Below are positions 1-8,798 of a stretch of 13,155 nucleotides of DNA, one piece after another (the first letter of the stretch is position 1; each line of letters opens with the position of its first letter). The stretch covers positions 1 to 13,155 of the forward strand of contig JAFAWC010000516.1 in assembly GCA_019242135.1 (NCBI GenBank). Direction: 5' to 3'. A model generated the notes under the pieces. That model saw only the letters and a program-made list of their open reading frames with translations, did no database searches and was not told the origin of the DNA. The position numbers were made by a program, and so were the translations under genes. Origin of the DNA: Mycobacteriaceae bacterium. Lineage in GTDB: Bacteria; Actinomycetota; Actinomycetes; Mycobacteriales; Mycobacteriaceae.

Positions 1-1
1 G

Positions 2-784
2 TACGCCGCCGACATCGACGGAGTGCTGGGGTGGGCTGATGAGGCGCGTGCGCGGCTGGCGCAGCTTGACGTGTCGGAGGAGGCCTTATCCGCGCTGGCG
101 CGCACCGTGGACGATCTGGCGGCACAGGTCGGCGCCACGGCGGCCGAGCTCACCGCGGCCCGCACCAAGGCAGCGAGGCGACTGTCGAAGGCGGTCACCG
201 CCGAGCTGTCCGGCCTGGCGATGGGCGACGCCGAGTTCACCGTCACCGTGCAGCCGATGCCGGCGCGCCCCGACGACTCGGCCCCGCTCGTCGTGGCGGG
301 CATCACCGTGCACGCCGGATCGGCGGGCACCGACATGGTGGACTTCGGCTTCACCGCCCACAAGGATGCCGCCATCCTGCCGGTCAACAAGAGCGCGTCG
401 GGCGGTGAATTGTCCCGGTTGATGCTGGCGCTGGAGGTGGTCCTCGCCGCATCCGCGCACGGCACAACGATGGTTTTCGACGAGGTCGACGCCGGCGTCG
501 GCGGTCGGGCAGCGGTGCAGATCGGGCGACGTCTGGCCCGGCTCGCCCGCACCCATCAGGTCATTGTGGTGACCCACCTGCCGCAGGTCGCCGCCTACGC
601 GGATGCGCACCTGCTGGTCGATACCGGAGGACGAGACAGAACCAGCGTGGTCCGTCGCCTCGATGACCACGGGCGGGTGGCGGAGCTGGCCCGCATGCTG
701 GCAGGCCTCGGCGAATCCGACACCGCCCGGGCGCACGCACGTGAGCTGCTGGCAACGGCCGACGCGGAACGGCGCGCGGGGTAG
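2..784 (+). CDS. recN: RecN, DNA repair SMC-like ATPase (3' part, cut by window edge)
   Basis: RecN is an SMC-like ABC ATPase that acts early in double-strand break repair in the cytoplasm. The reading frame is open from base 2, so only the C-terminal 260 residues are present, out of roughly 580 to 590 in mycobacterial RecN. They hold the end of the coiled coil (about the first 70 residues) and the C-terminal half of the ATPase head. Seen directly: the ABC signature SGGELSR (from base 398), Walker B with its catalytic acid in VFDEVDAGVGG, and the H-loop in VVTHLPQVA. The protein ends with an Ala/Arg-rich tail at a TAG stop. recN directly before steA is the order known from M. tuberculosis (Rv1696-Rv1697). 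No damage is seen in the visible part. Confidence 0.96.
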   Translation, partial: YAADIDGVLGWADEARARLAQLDVSEEALSALARTVDDLAAQVGATAAELTAARTKAARRLSKAVTAELSGLAMGDAEFTVTVQPMPARPDDSAPLVVAGITVHAGSAGTDMVDFGFTAHKDAAILPVNKSASGGELSRLMLALEVVLAASAHGTTMVFDEVDAGVGGRAAVQIGRRLARLARTHQVIVVTHLPQVAAYADAHLLVDTGGRDRTSVVRRLDDHGRVAELARMLAGLGESDTARAHARELLATADAERRAG

Positions 785-793
785 GAGCGCCTG

Positions 794-822
794 TTACAAA
801 AGTAAACTTCTGAGGCTATTGT
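794..822 (+). promoter_or_regulatory. Candidate promoter of steA-mctB
   Basis: A TATTGT hexamer (817-822) fits the mycobacterial sigma-A -10 pattern TAnnnT. A weak -35, TTACAA (794-799), lies 17 bases upstream with 3 of 6 matches to TTGACA. Transcription would start near base 829, about 45 bases before the steA ATG. The -35 lies inside a small inverted repeat, TTAC-AAAA-GTAA (794-805), and GTTAC recurs at 821-825, so a regulator could bind here. The call rests on motif pattern only. Confidence 0.35.
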
Positions 823-872
823 TACGGCGCGCCTCCCGGCGTGGAGCGACATCCGTGGCCAGAATCGCCGCT

Positions 873-2057
873 ATGAAGATGTCAGCGCTCCTGTCCCGAA
901 ACACGGCCTCGCGACCCGGTCTCATCGGAACCGCCCAGGTAGATCGGGACACCGATCGGCTGCTTCGCCGCGTCGGACCCGGCGACATCGCCGTTATGGA
1001 CGCCCGCGACCTCGACCGGGTCACCGCCGACGCGCTCGTCGACGCCGGCGTCGGGGCGGTCATCAACGCGTCTTGCTCGATATCGGGCCGCTACCCCAAC
1101 CTCGGGCCCGAAGTGCTGGTCTCCAACGGCGTGATCCTGATCGACGACACCGGCCAGGAGGTCTTCAAAAAGATCAAGGACGGCGCACGGGTACGGGTGC
1201 ACGAAGGCGCGGTCTATTCCGGCGACCGGCGGCTGATCGTCGGGACCGAGCGTGGCGACCACGAGATCTCGGAACTGATGCACGAGGCCAAAAGCGGACT
1301 CGTCGCACACCTCGAGGCGTTTGCCGGCAACACAATCGAATTCATCCGCAGCGAAAGCCCGTTGCTCATCGACGGAATCGGGATCCCCGACATCGACGTG
1401 GACCTGAATCGACGCCACGTCATCATCGTCGGCGAAGAGGAAACCGCGGCCGACGATGTGAAGCATTTGAAGCCGTTCATCAAGGAATATCAGCCTGTGC
1501 TGGTCGGCGTCGGGCAGGGAGCCGACGTTCTGCGTAAGGCGGGATATCGACCGCAACTGATCGTCGGTGACCCCGACAAGATGACCGCAGACGTGCTGCG
1601 CTGCGGCGCCCAGGTGGTGCTGCCCGCCGACGCCGACGGCCACGCGCCGGGCCTGGACCGGATCCAGGATCTGGGCATCGGGGCGATGACATTCCCCGCG
1701 GCGGGTTCGGCCACCGACCTCGCCCTGTTGCTGGCCGATCATCATGGCGCGGCGTTGATCGTCACCGCGGGGCATACCGCGACGATCGAGGAGTTCTTCG
1801 ATCGCACCCGTGCGCACAGCAATCCGTCGATGTTTTTGACCCGACTGAAAGTGGGACAGAAGCTGGTCGACGCCAAGGCCGTTGCGACTCTGTACCGCAG
1901 CAGGGTCTCCGCCGGTGCGATCGCATTCCTCGTGCTGGCGATGCTGGTCGCGATCATCGTCGCGCTGTGGGTGTCGCGTGCCGACCATGCGGTGATGGAC
2001 TGGATCGTTTCCTACTGGAACCGCTTCCTGCTCTGGGTCCAGGCACTCGTCAGCTAG
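873..2057 (+). CDS. steA: SteA, membrane-anchored septal cell-wall protein
   Basis: A 394-residue homologue of Rv1697, whose corynebacterial relative SteA works with SteB in daughter-cell separation by promoting the RipA peptidoglycan hydrolase. Most of the protein is a soluble domain related to the thiamin pyrophosphokinase catalytic fold; GDPDK at about 232-236 is the characteristic acidic loop. One hydrophobic segment (about 346-367) follows, then a short tail rich in Trp and Tyr. This suggests a single C-terminal membrane anchor. ATG 873 gives the family N-terminus MKMSALLSRN and nearly the length of the M. tuberculosis protein. An in-frame GTG at 855 has a GGAG eight bases upstream and would add six residues, so the start is not fully settled. 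The next gene begins seven bases after the stop, indicating co-transcription. The reading frame extends upstream over recN but that part looks non-coding. Confidence 0.93.
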   Translation: MKMSALLSRNTASRPGLIGTAQVDRDTDRLLRRVGPGDIAVMDARDLDRVTADALVDAGVGAVINASCSISGRYPNLGPEVLVSNGVILIDDTGQEVFKKIKDGARVRVHEGAVYSGDRRLIVGTERGDHEISELMHEAKSGLVAHLEAFAGNTIEFIRSESPLLIDGIGIPDIDVDLNRRHVIIVGEEETAADDVKHLKPFIKEYQPVLVGVGQGADVLRKAGYRPQLIVGDPDKMTADVLRCGAQVVLPADADGHAPGLDRIQDLGIGAMTFPAAGSATDLALLLADHHGAALIVTAGHTATIEEFFDRTRAHSNPSMFLTRLKVGQKLVDAKAVATLYRSRVSAGAIAFLVLAMLVAIIVALWVSRADHAVMDWIVSYWNRFLLWVQALVS

Positions 2058-2064
2058 GACGCCG

Positions 2065-3003
2065 GTGATTTCGCTGCGCCACCATGCGATTTCACTGGCT
2101 GCCGTGTTCCTCGCGCTGGCGGTCGGTGTCGTGCTGGGGTCCGGCCTGTTATCCGGCACATTGATCGGGAGCCTGCGTGACGATAAACAACAGCTCCAAA
2201 ACCAGATCAACGAGCTCGACCGGCGCAACAACGGGTTAACCGAAAAGCTCAATGCTGCTGGTAAATTCGACGACCAGATGGCCGGGCGGATCGTGCACGG
2301 CGCGTTGAGCGAAAAGTCGGTGATCGTCTTTCGCACTCCCGACGCGCCGGATGACACGGTTGCTTCGCTGACGCGGTTGATTGGCGACGCCGGCGGGGTG
2401 CTCAGCGGAACGGTGACGCTGACGCAGCAGTTCGTCGACGCCAACTCCGCAGAGAAACTTCTCTCGGTCGTCAACTCGTCGATCGTTCCGGCCGGCGCGC
2501 AACTGAGCACGACGTCGGTGGATCAGGGTTCGCAGGCCGGTGACCTGCTCGGGATCGTGCTGCAAGTCAACAAGAATCCCGCTGCGCGAGGAGTCGACGA
2601 GGTGCAGCGGGACACCGTGCTTGCGGCGCTGCGACAAACGGGATTCATCACCTACTCCGACAAGCTCGCCGCCGCGAACACCGCAATCGTGGTCACCGGG
2701 GGCCGGCTGGGCGAGGACGCCGGCAGCATCGGCCCCACCGTCGCGCGGTTCGCCGCCGCGCTGGCCCCGCACGGTGCGGGCACGGTGCTGGCCGGGGCGG
2801 ACGGCTCCGCCTCGGGCAGCGCGGCGGTCGCGGTCGTGCGCGCCGATCCCGGGCTGGCCGGAGCGATGACCACCGTCGATGACAGCGACATGGAGTCGGG
2901 TCGCATCACCGCGATCCTGGCGCTGCACGACCTGCTCGGCGGCGCACACACCGGCCAATACGGCACCGGTGAGGGAGCTCAGGCGCTGACCGTCCCGCAG
3001 TAA
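2065..3003 (+). CDS. mctB: MctB/SteB, copper resistance and septation-associated envelope protein
   Basis: A 312-residue homologue of Rv1698 (about 314 residues). In M. tuberculosis this protein was reported as MctB, needed to keep intracellular copper low. In Corynebacterium the orthologue SteB acts with SteA at the septum to activate RipA. Residues about 8-30 form a hydrophobic signal anchor. Residues about 38-66 (DDKQQLQNQINELDRRNN and following) look like a coiled coil. The rest is an Ala/Gly/Val-rich extracytoplasmic domain. The start is GTG seven bases after steA, consistent with translation of both genes from one message. No Cys- or Met-rich copper site is apparent, so any copper role may be indirect. 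I infer that the pair acts together in the envelope. The alternative symbol is steB. Confidence 0.92.
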   Translation: MISLRHHAISLAAVFLALAVGVVLGSGLLSGTLIGSLRDDKQQLQNQINELDRRNNGLTEKLNAAGKFDDQMAGRIVHGALSEKSVIVFRTPDAPDDTVASLTRLIGDAGGVLSGTVTLTQQFVDANSAEKLLSVVNSSIVPAGAQLSTTSVDQGSQAGDLLGIVLQVNKNPAARGVDEVQRDTVLAALRQTGFITYSDKLAAANTAIVVTGGRLGEDAGSIGPTVARFAAALAPHGAGTVLAGADGSASGSAAVAVVRADPGLAGAMTTVDDSDMESGRITAILALHDLLGGAHTGQYGTGEGAQALTVPQ

Positions 3004-3037
3004 GGCCCCCTCGGGCCCTTCGCGCGAGCCGCGCTCG
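3004..3037 (+). terminator. Tandem GC hairpins after mctB (possible terminator)
   Basis: Directly after the mctB stop, GGCCC-CCTC-GGGCC (3004-3017) can form a 5-bp stem with a 4-base loop. Eight bases later CGAGC-CGC-GCTCG (3025-3037) can form another 5-bp stem with a 3-base loop. There is no U tract, which is common for actinobacterial terminators. The stems are short, so this could equally be partial read-through control before pyrG. Confidence 0.4.
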
Positions 3038-3047
3038 GGCGTGTTAG

Positions 3048-5516
<2,469 letters not shown>

Positions 5517-5520
<4 letters not shown>

Positions 5521-6467
5521 TGACCGCGGTCGCGCCCGCACTGGGCGGGCAGCTGCAGGGCTACCTCGATCACCTGACCATCGAGCGGGGCGTCGCGGTC
5601 AACACGTTGAGCTGCTACCGGCGCGATCTTCGCCGCTATCAAGACCATCTGATGCTGCGCGGCATCCACGACCTGGGCGAGGTGACCGAAAAGGACGTCA
5701 GTGACTTCCTCGCGGGACTGCGCCGAGGCGATCCCGATGCGGGCGTGGCCGGGCTGTCTGCGGTCTCCGCGGCCCGGGCCCTGATCGCGGTGCGCGGCTT
5801 GCACCGATTCGCCGCGGCAGAGGGGGTGACCGCCGCCGACGTCGCCAAGGCGGTCAAGCCGCCGACGCCGAACCGGCGGTTGCCCAAGAGCCTCACGGTC
5901 GACGAGGTGCTGGCACTGTTGACCGGTGCCGGTGGCGAGGATCCCGCCGACGGCCCGCTGACGTTGCGCAACCGTGCCCTGCTGGAACTCCTGTACTCCA
6001 CTGGCGCGCGGATCTCGGAAGCGGTTGGCCTCGACGTCGACGACCTCGACACGCGTGCGCGGTCTGCGCTGCTGCGCGGAAAGGGCGACAAACACCGGCT
6101 GGTGCCGGTCGGCCGGCCCGCCATCGACGCGCTCGACGCGTATTTCGTACGCGGCAGGCCCGATTTGGCGCGCCGGGGCCGGGGGACAGCCGCGATCTTC
6201 CTCAATGCGCGCGGCGGCAGGCTTTCGCGACAGAGCGCATGGCAGGTCTTGCAAGACGCCGCGGAGAGGGCGGGGATCACCTCCGCGGTCTCGCCGCACA
6301 CGCTGCGCCATTCCTTCGCGACGCACTTGCTCGACGGCGGCGCAGACGTTCGCGTCGTGCAGGAACTGCTCGGCCACGCATCGGTAACGACCACCCAGAT
6401 CTACACCTTGGTAACCGTGCACGCGCTGCGTGAAGTGTGGGCGGGCGCTCACCCTCGCGCACATTGA
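5517..6467 (+). CDS. xerD: XerD tyrosine recombinase
   Basis: Site-specific recombinase that, with XerC, resolves chromosome dimers at dif near the replication terminus. An N-terminal SAM-like DNA-binding domain (about 10-100) is followed by the catalytic domain. All catalytic residues are visible: Arg165 in STGARISEA, Lys189 in RGKGDK, His261 and Arg264 in [14 protein letters not shown], His287 in LLGHAS and nucleophile Tyr296 in TTQIYT. ATG 5517 overlaps the Nudix stop in ATGA, and ATG 5520 follows immediately. Either gives about 315 residues, close to the 311 of M. tuberculosis XerD (Rv1701). The reading frame extends to 5475 but would then overlap the Nudix gene. It is a housekeeping recombinase rather than a phage or island integrase: it sits in conserved order and has no att site or tRNA beside it. 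Confidence 0.95.
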
Positions 6468-6510
6468 ACCGAAGCACATACTGAACCGTGTCACTGATGT
6501 GCGTGTTCAG
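6465..6510 (+). repeat. Direct and interleaved inverted repeats upstream of the ccdA-like gene
   Basis: TGAACCGAAGCAC (6465-6477) recurs as TGAACCGTGTCAC (6482-6494) with 10 of 13 identities and a 17-base phase. Overlapping these are two interleaved inverted repeats: GCACAT (6474-6479) with ATGTGC (6497-6502), and CTGAAC (6481-6486) with GTTCAG (6505-6510). As RNA they could form alternative hairpins or a pseudoknot; as DNA they could be operator half-sites. The first copy includes the xerD stop codon. Confidence 0.5.
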
Positions 6511-6556
6511 GCGTGCATCGGCGGCGCGCGACCTCCGGAGGTGCCGAGCGTGGTAG
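6497..6556 (+). CDS. Possible 19-codon Cys/Arg-rich leader peptide
   Basis: ATG 6497 to TAG 6554-6556 encodes MCVFRRASAARDLRRCRAW, with two Cys and seven Arg. An in-frame GTG at 6488 would add MSL. The ORF sits ahead of a CcdA-like thiol-redox membrane protein, and its Met-Cys codons form one arm of the inverted repeat GCACAT/ATGTGC. There is no Shine-Dalgarno. A CATACT at 6477-6482 could be a poor -10 for leaderless translation from GTG 6488. Arg-rich short leader peptides with Cys occur before sulfur and redox genes in actinobacteria, but I cannot show homology. It may be chance. Confidence 0.25.
   Translation: MCVFRRASAARDLRRCRAW
6531..6542 (+). promoter_or_regulatory. Perfect 12-bp palindrome containing a Shine-Dalgarno
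   Basis: ACCTCCGGAGGT reads the same on both strands. Its right half, GGAGG (6537-6541), is a strong ribosome-binding sequence eight bases before GTG 6550, which opens a 13-codon ORF ending in TAG at 6589-6591, ten bases before the ccdA-like ATG. The left half is an exact anti-Shine-Dalgarno. Flanking TCGGC (6518-6522) and GCCGA (6543-6547) can extend pairing with an asymmetric bulge. Either a translational control element or, less likely, a terminator for the xerD operon. Confidence 0.35.
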
Positions 6557-6600
6557 TCAACGGCCCATCATTGAGTGCGACTCGGCGATAGGGCGCCGGG

Positions 6601-7512
6601 ATGGTGGACCAGCAACTGGTGAACCTGGCCTTCGGCGCGGGGTTGGTGGCCGCGCTCAATCCGTGCGGGTTCGCGCTGCTGCCCACCTACTTGACCCTGG
6701 TCGTGCGCGCCGACCGCGCGGGCCAGCTCACCCTGCTGGCGCGTGCGGTCGGGGCAACGGCAACGATGCTGTTGGGCTTCATGGTGGTATTCGGGACGTT
6801 CGGCTTGCTCACCGTGTCGGTGCTGGAGGCAGTGCAGCGCTATCTGCCTTACGTCACCGTGCTGATCGGTTTCGTGCTCGTGGTGCTCGGTTTCTGGCTC
6901 TTGTCGGGCCGGCGGCTGGCCGGGTTGAATCCGTTGGCTCACAGCGCCAGATGGGCTCCCACAGCGCGCATCGGCTCGATGTTCGGCTACGGCGTGGGCT
7001 ACGCGCTCGCCTCCCTGTCATGCACTTTGGGACCGTTTCTCGCAGTCACCGCGGCGAGCTTTCGCATGGGTCTCATCCTTGAGGGCCTGCTGACGTTTTT
7101 GGCCTATGCGGCCGGCATGTCGCTCATCGTGGGCGTGCTGGCCATCACCGCCGCATTCGCGAATCCGATCAGGATCGAGCTGATGCGCAGGATGTTGCCG
7201 TATATCAACAGGATTGGCGGCGCCCTGGTGGCGTTGGTCGGTCTGTACGTCGGCTACTTCGGCATCTATGAGTTGCGGTTGTTCAGCGGCAACGGAAACC
7301 CCCAAGACCCGGTGATCTTGGCGGCCGCGCGGGTGCAGAGCGCGATCGTCACCTGGGTGTACGGGCACGGGGCATACCCGTGGCTGGTGGCGCTGATCGT
7401 GCTGGTATCTGCCGCGGTCTTTTTGACCTGGCGCAGACGGTCGCGCCGCTCGCCCGAGTTCGACGATCACGAGCACAGTCGCGAAGGGCTTCTGCAGGAA
7501 GACTATGCGTGA
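6601..7512 (+). CDS. CcdA/DsbD-type membrane thiol-disulfide transporter
   Basis: A 303-residue polytopic membrane protein of the CcdA (cytochrome c biogenesis/DsbD transmembrane) family, which passes electrons from cytoplasmic thioredoxin to extracytoplasmic thiols. The two redox cysteines expected of the family are present: Cys22 in NPCGFALLP (first helix) and Cys141 in LSCTLGPFL (fourth helix). Predicted helices lie at about 8-30, 52-75, 83-102, 128-150, 158-183, 204-222 and 260-277. The seventh, plus an acidic and basic tail of about 25 residues, extends beyond a minimal six-helix CcdA. ATG 6601 has AGGG (6590-6593) seven bases upstream. No thioredoxin-like, ResB or CcsA gene is nearby, so a role in cytochrome c maturation is not supported by context. 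Other possibilities are copper handling or a different periplasmic reductase. Confidence 0.85.
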   Translation: MVDQQLVNLAFGAGLVAALNPCGFALLPTYLTLVVRADRAGQLTLLARAVGATATMLLGFMVVFGTFGLLTVSVLEAVQRYLPYVTVLIGFVLVVLGFWLLSGRRLAGLNPLAHSARWAPTARIGSMFGYGVGYALASLSCTLGPFLAVTAASFRMGLILEGLLTFLAYAAGMSLIVGVLAITAAFANPIRIELMRRMLPYINRIGGALVALVGLYVGYFGIYELRLFSGNGNPQDPVILAAARVQSAIVTWVYGHGAYPWLVALIVLVSAAVFLTWRRRSRRSPEFDDHEHSREGLLQEDYA

Positions 7513-7599
7513 CCGCTGCGCGCGGGACGATACTTGAAGGTCAGCGCGGCTTGGGCAAAGCTTTTCTTATCAGGCGACGACGAGCGGCGAGGAGACCAG

Positions 7600-8001
7600 G
7601 TGAGCGGGGGCGAGACCGGTGCCGACGCGGTCGAGCGCTACCTGGCGGGTCTGGCTGCCCACGATTGGGACGGGCTTGCCGCCACCATTGCCGACGAAGG
7701 CCTCACCCGCGACGGCCCGTTCTGTGACCGCATCGACGGCAAACGGCGCTACGTCGACTTCCTGCGTGTCCTCGTCCCGTCACTGAAGAGATATGAACTG
7801 AAGGTGCAGCGGGTGTCGCATGTGTCTGAGCGCATGTCGTTCGTCGAGCTGAGCGAGACCTTCGAAGTCAACGGCGAACTCACCGAGTATCCCGAGTGCA
7901 TCCTGTTCGAGCGCAATGGCGACGGACTGATCTCTCACGTCAGCGTGTTCATCAAGCAGCCCGGAGCTGAAGCGCCGGTCGAGGGCGGGCGCGCCCGCTG
8001 A
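7600..8001 (+). CDS. NTF2/SnoaL-like fold protein, function unknown
   Basis: A 133-residue protein with the layout of a small SnoaL/NTF2-like domain: an N-terminal helix with VERYLAGLAAHDWDGLAATI (11-30), the DG-P-F and D-GK motif region (39-48), then beta strands ending in ECILFERNGDGLISHVSVFIK (100-119). Such folds serve as isomerases, cyclases, hydrolases or binding domains, so no reaction can be assigned. I chose GTG 7600 because GAGGAG (7589-7594) lies five bases upstream. A TTG at 7534 would add 22 residues without a good ribosome-binding site. It lies 87 bases after the CcdA-like gene on the same strand and may share its message. The next gene is convergent. Confidence 0.75.
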   Translation: MSGGETGADAVERYLAGLAAHDWDGLAATIADEGLTRDGPFCDRIDGKRRYVDFLRVLVPSLKRYELKVQRVSHVSERMSFVELSETFEVNGELTEYPECILFERNGDGLISHVSVFIKQPGAEAPVEGGRAR

Positions 8002-8008
8002 CTTGCCG

Positions 8009-8034
8009 GTTGACGGTCCTGCGGTCAGGTCAAC
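8009..8034. terminator. Hairpin between convergent genes (possible bidirectional terminator)
   Basis: GTTGAC (8009-8014) pairs with GTCAAC (8029-8034), enclosing an inner CTG-CGGT-CAG (8019-8028). Together they give about nine base pairs with a 4-base bulge. It lies just after the SnoaL-like stop and overlaps the aldolase stop codon on the other strand. There is no U tract. Position between two converging stops supports the call. Confidence 0.42.
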
Positions 8035-8798
8035 ACCTGCGGGTCGCGACGCAACTCACGACGCGCCATCGCCTCGAACAGGCCAGTGAAAGCGTGGCTG
8101 TTGAAGAAGTCGCCGTAGTTGCGCGCGGCGTCACGGTTCATTGGGACGCCGCCCCCCGCGGCCGCGATGCGCCAGGCCTGCCTGCTGCGCCACTCAAACG
8201 CCATGGCCCGCAGGTATGCCTGCCGGATGTCGGTGGCCAGCACCACAACACCGTGGTTGGCGAGCAGGCCGACGTTGGCCTCACCAATGGCGGCGGCCAC
8301 CGCACGAGCGTTGCCGGCGTCGTCGACCGACCCCCAGTACTCGTCGTACACGGCGACCCCGCCGTGGTACAGCGCGCCGGTCTGGTCATAGATCTGCGGA
8401 GCGCGCCCGATGTCCGCCCACACGGTTCCCCACTGGGAGTGATTGTGGATCGCCACCCCGATGTCGTCGCGGGCACGGTGCAATTCGACGTGCAGCGTGA
8501 TGGCCGGTGTGATCGTCCAGCGGCCCGCTATCTCGTTGCCGTCGGCGTCCATGGTCATGATGTCGCTCGCCGTGACCTCGTCCCAGGTGAGCCCGAAGGG
8601 GTTCACCAGGAAGGTGCCGTCGGGTTGTTTATAGGTGATGTGACCGGCGAGGTGGTCGTTGTACCCCTCGGCGAAAAGGCATCGACACAGCAGGGCCAAT
8701 TCCTGGGACGCGGTAAGTTCCGGCAACGCGGGGGCAACGGGCTTTGTGACGACCATAGGTCGCATCGCGGTCGGGGTTTTGGTATCAGCGCGTGTCAC
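8025..8798 (-). CDS. Class II aldolase/adducin-fold protein, atypical active site
   Basis: A 257-residue protein of the class II (zinc) aldolase fold, related to L-fuculose-phosphate aldolase and to decarboxylases of the same superfamily. The zinc histidines are present: His118 and His120 in AIHNHSQWG and His182 in LLANHGVVV. The substrate-loop regions AGHITYK (51-57) and NPFGLTWDEVTASD (66-79) also fit. Lining up ungapped with E. coli FucA from the HNH motif, catalytic Glu73 corresponds to Ala99 here, which argues against simple retro-aldol chemistry. GTG 8798 overlaps the upstream amidohydrolase stop in GTGA, with GGAGGAGGG (8810-8818) 11 bases before it. ATG codons 12 and 15 are alternatives. 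The frame is open further upstream but that part lies inside the amidohydrolase. Coupling to that gene suggests a shared catabolic step, possibly decarboxylation of an aromatic or muconate-type acid. The substrate is unknown. Confidence 0.85.
   Translation of the reverse strand: MTRADTKTPTAMRPMVVTKPVAPALPELTASQELALLCRCLFAEGYNDHLAGHITYKQPDGTFLVNPFGLTWDEVTASDIMTMDADGNEIAGRWTITPAITLHVELHRARDDIGVAIHNHSQWGTVWADIGRAPQIYDQTGALYHGGVAVYDEYWGSVDDAGNARAVAAAIGEANVGLLANHGVVVLATDIRQAYLRAMAFEWRSRQAWRIAAAGGGVPMNRDAARNYGDFFNSHAFTGLFEAMARRELRRDPQVLT

Noticed and set aside
826..833. GGCGCGCC palindrome before steA
   Set aside because: An eight-base GC palindrome is expected by chance in DNA this rich in GC.
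882..2510. A 542-codon open frame on the - strand opposite steA and mctB
   Set aside because: It is antisense to two recognised genes, has no family features and reflects the third-position GC of the + strand genes.
7513..7599. A separate promoter for the SnoaL-like gene
   Set aside because: TTGAAG and TTGGGC are present but no TAnnnT hexamer lies at suitable spacing.
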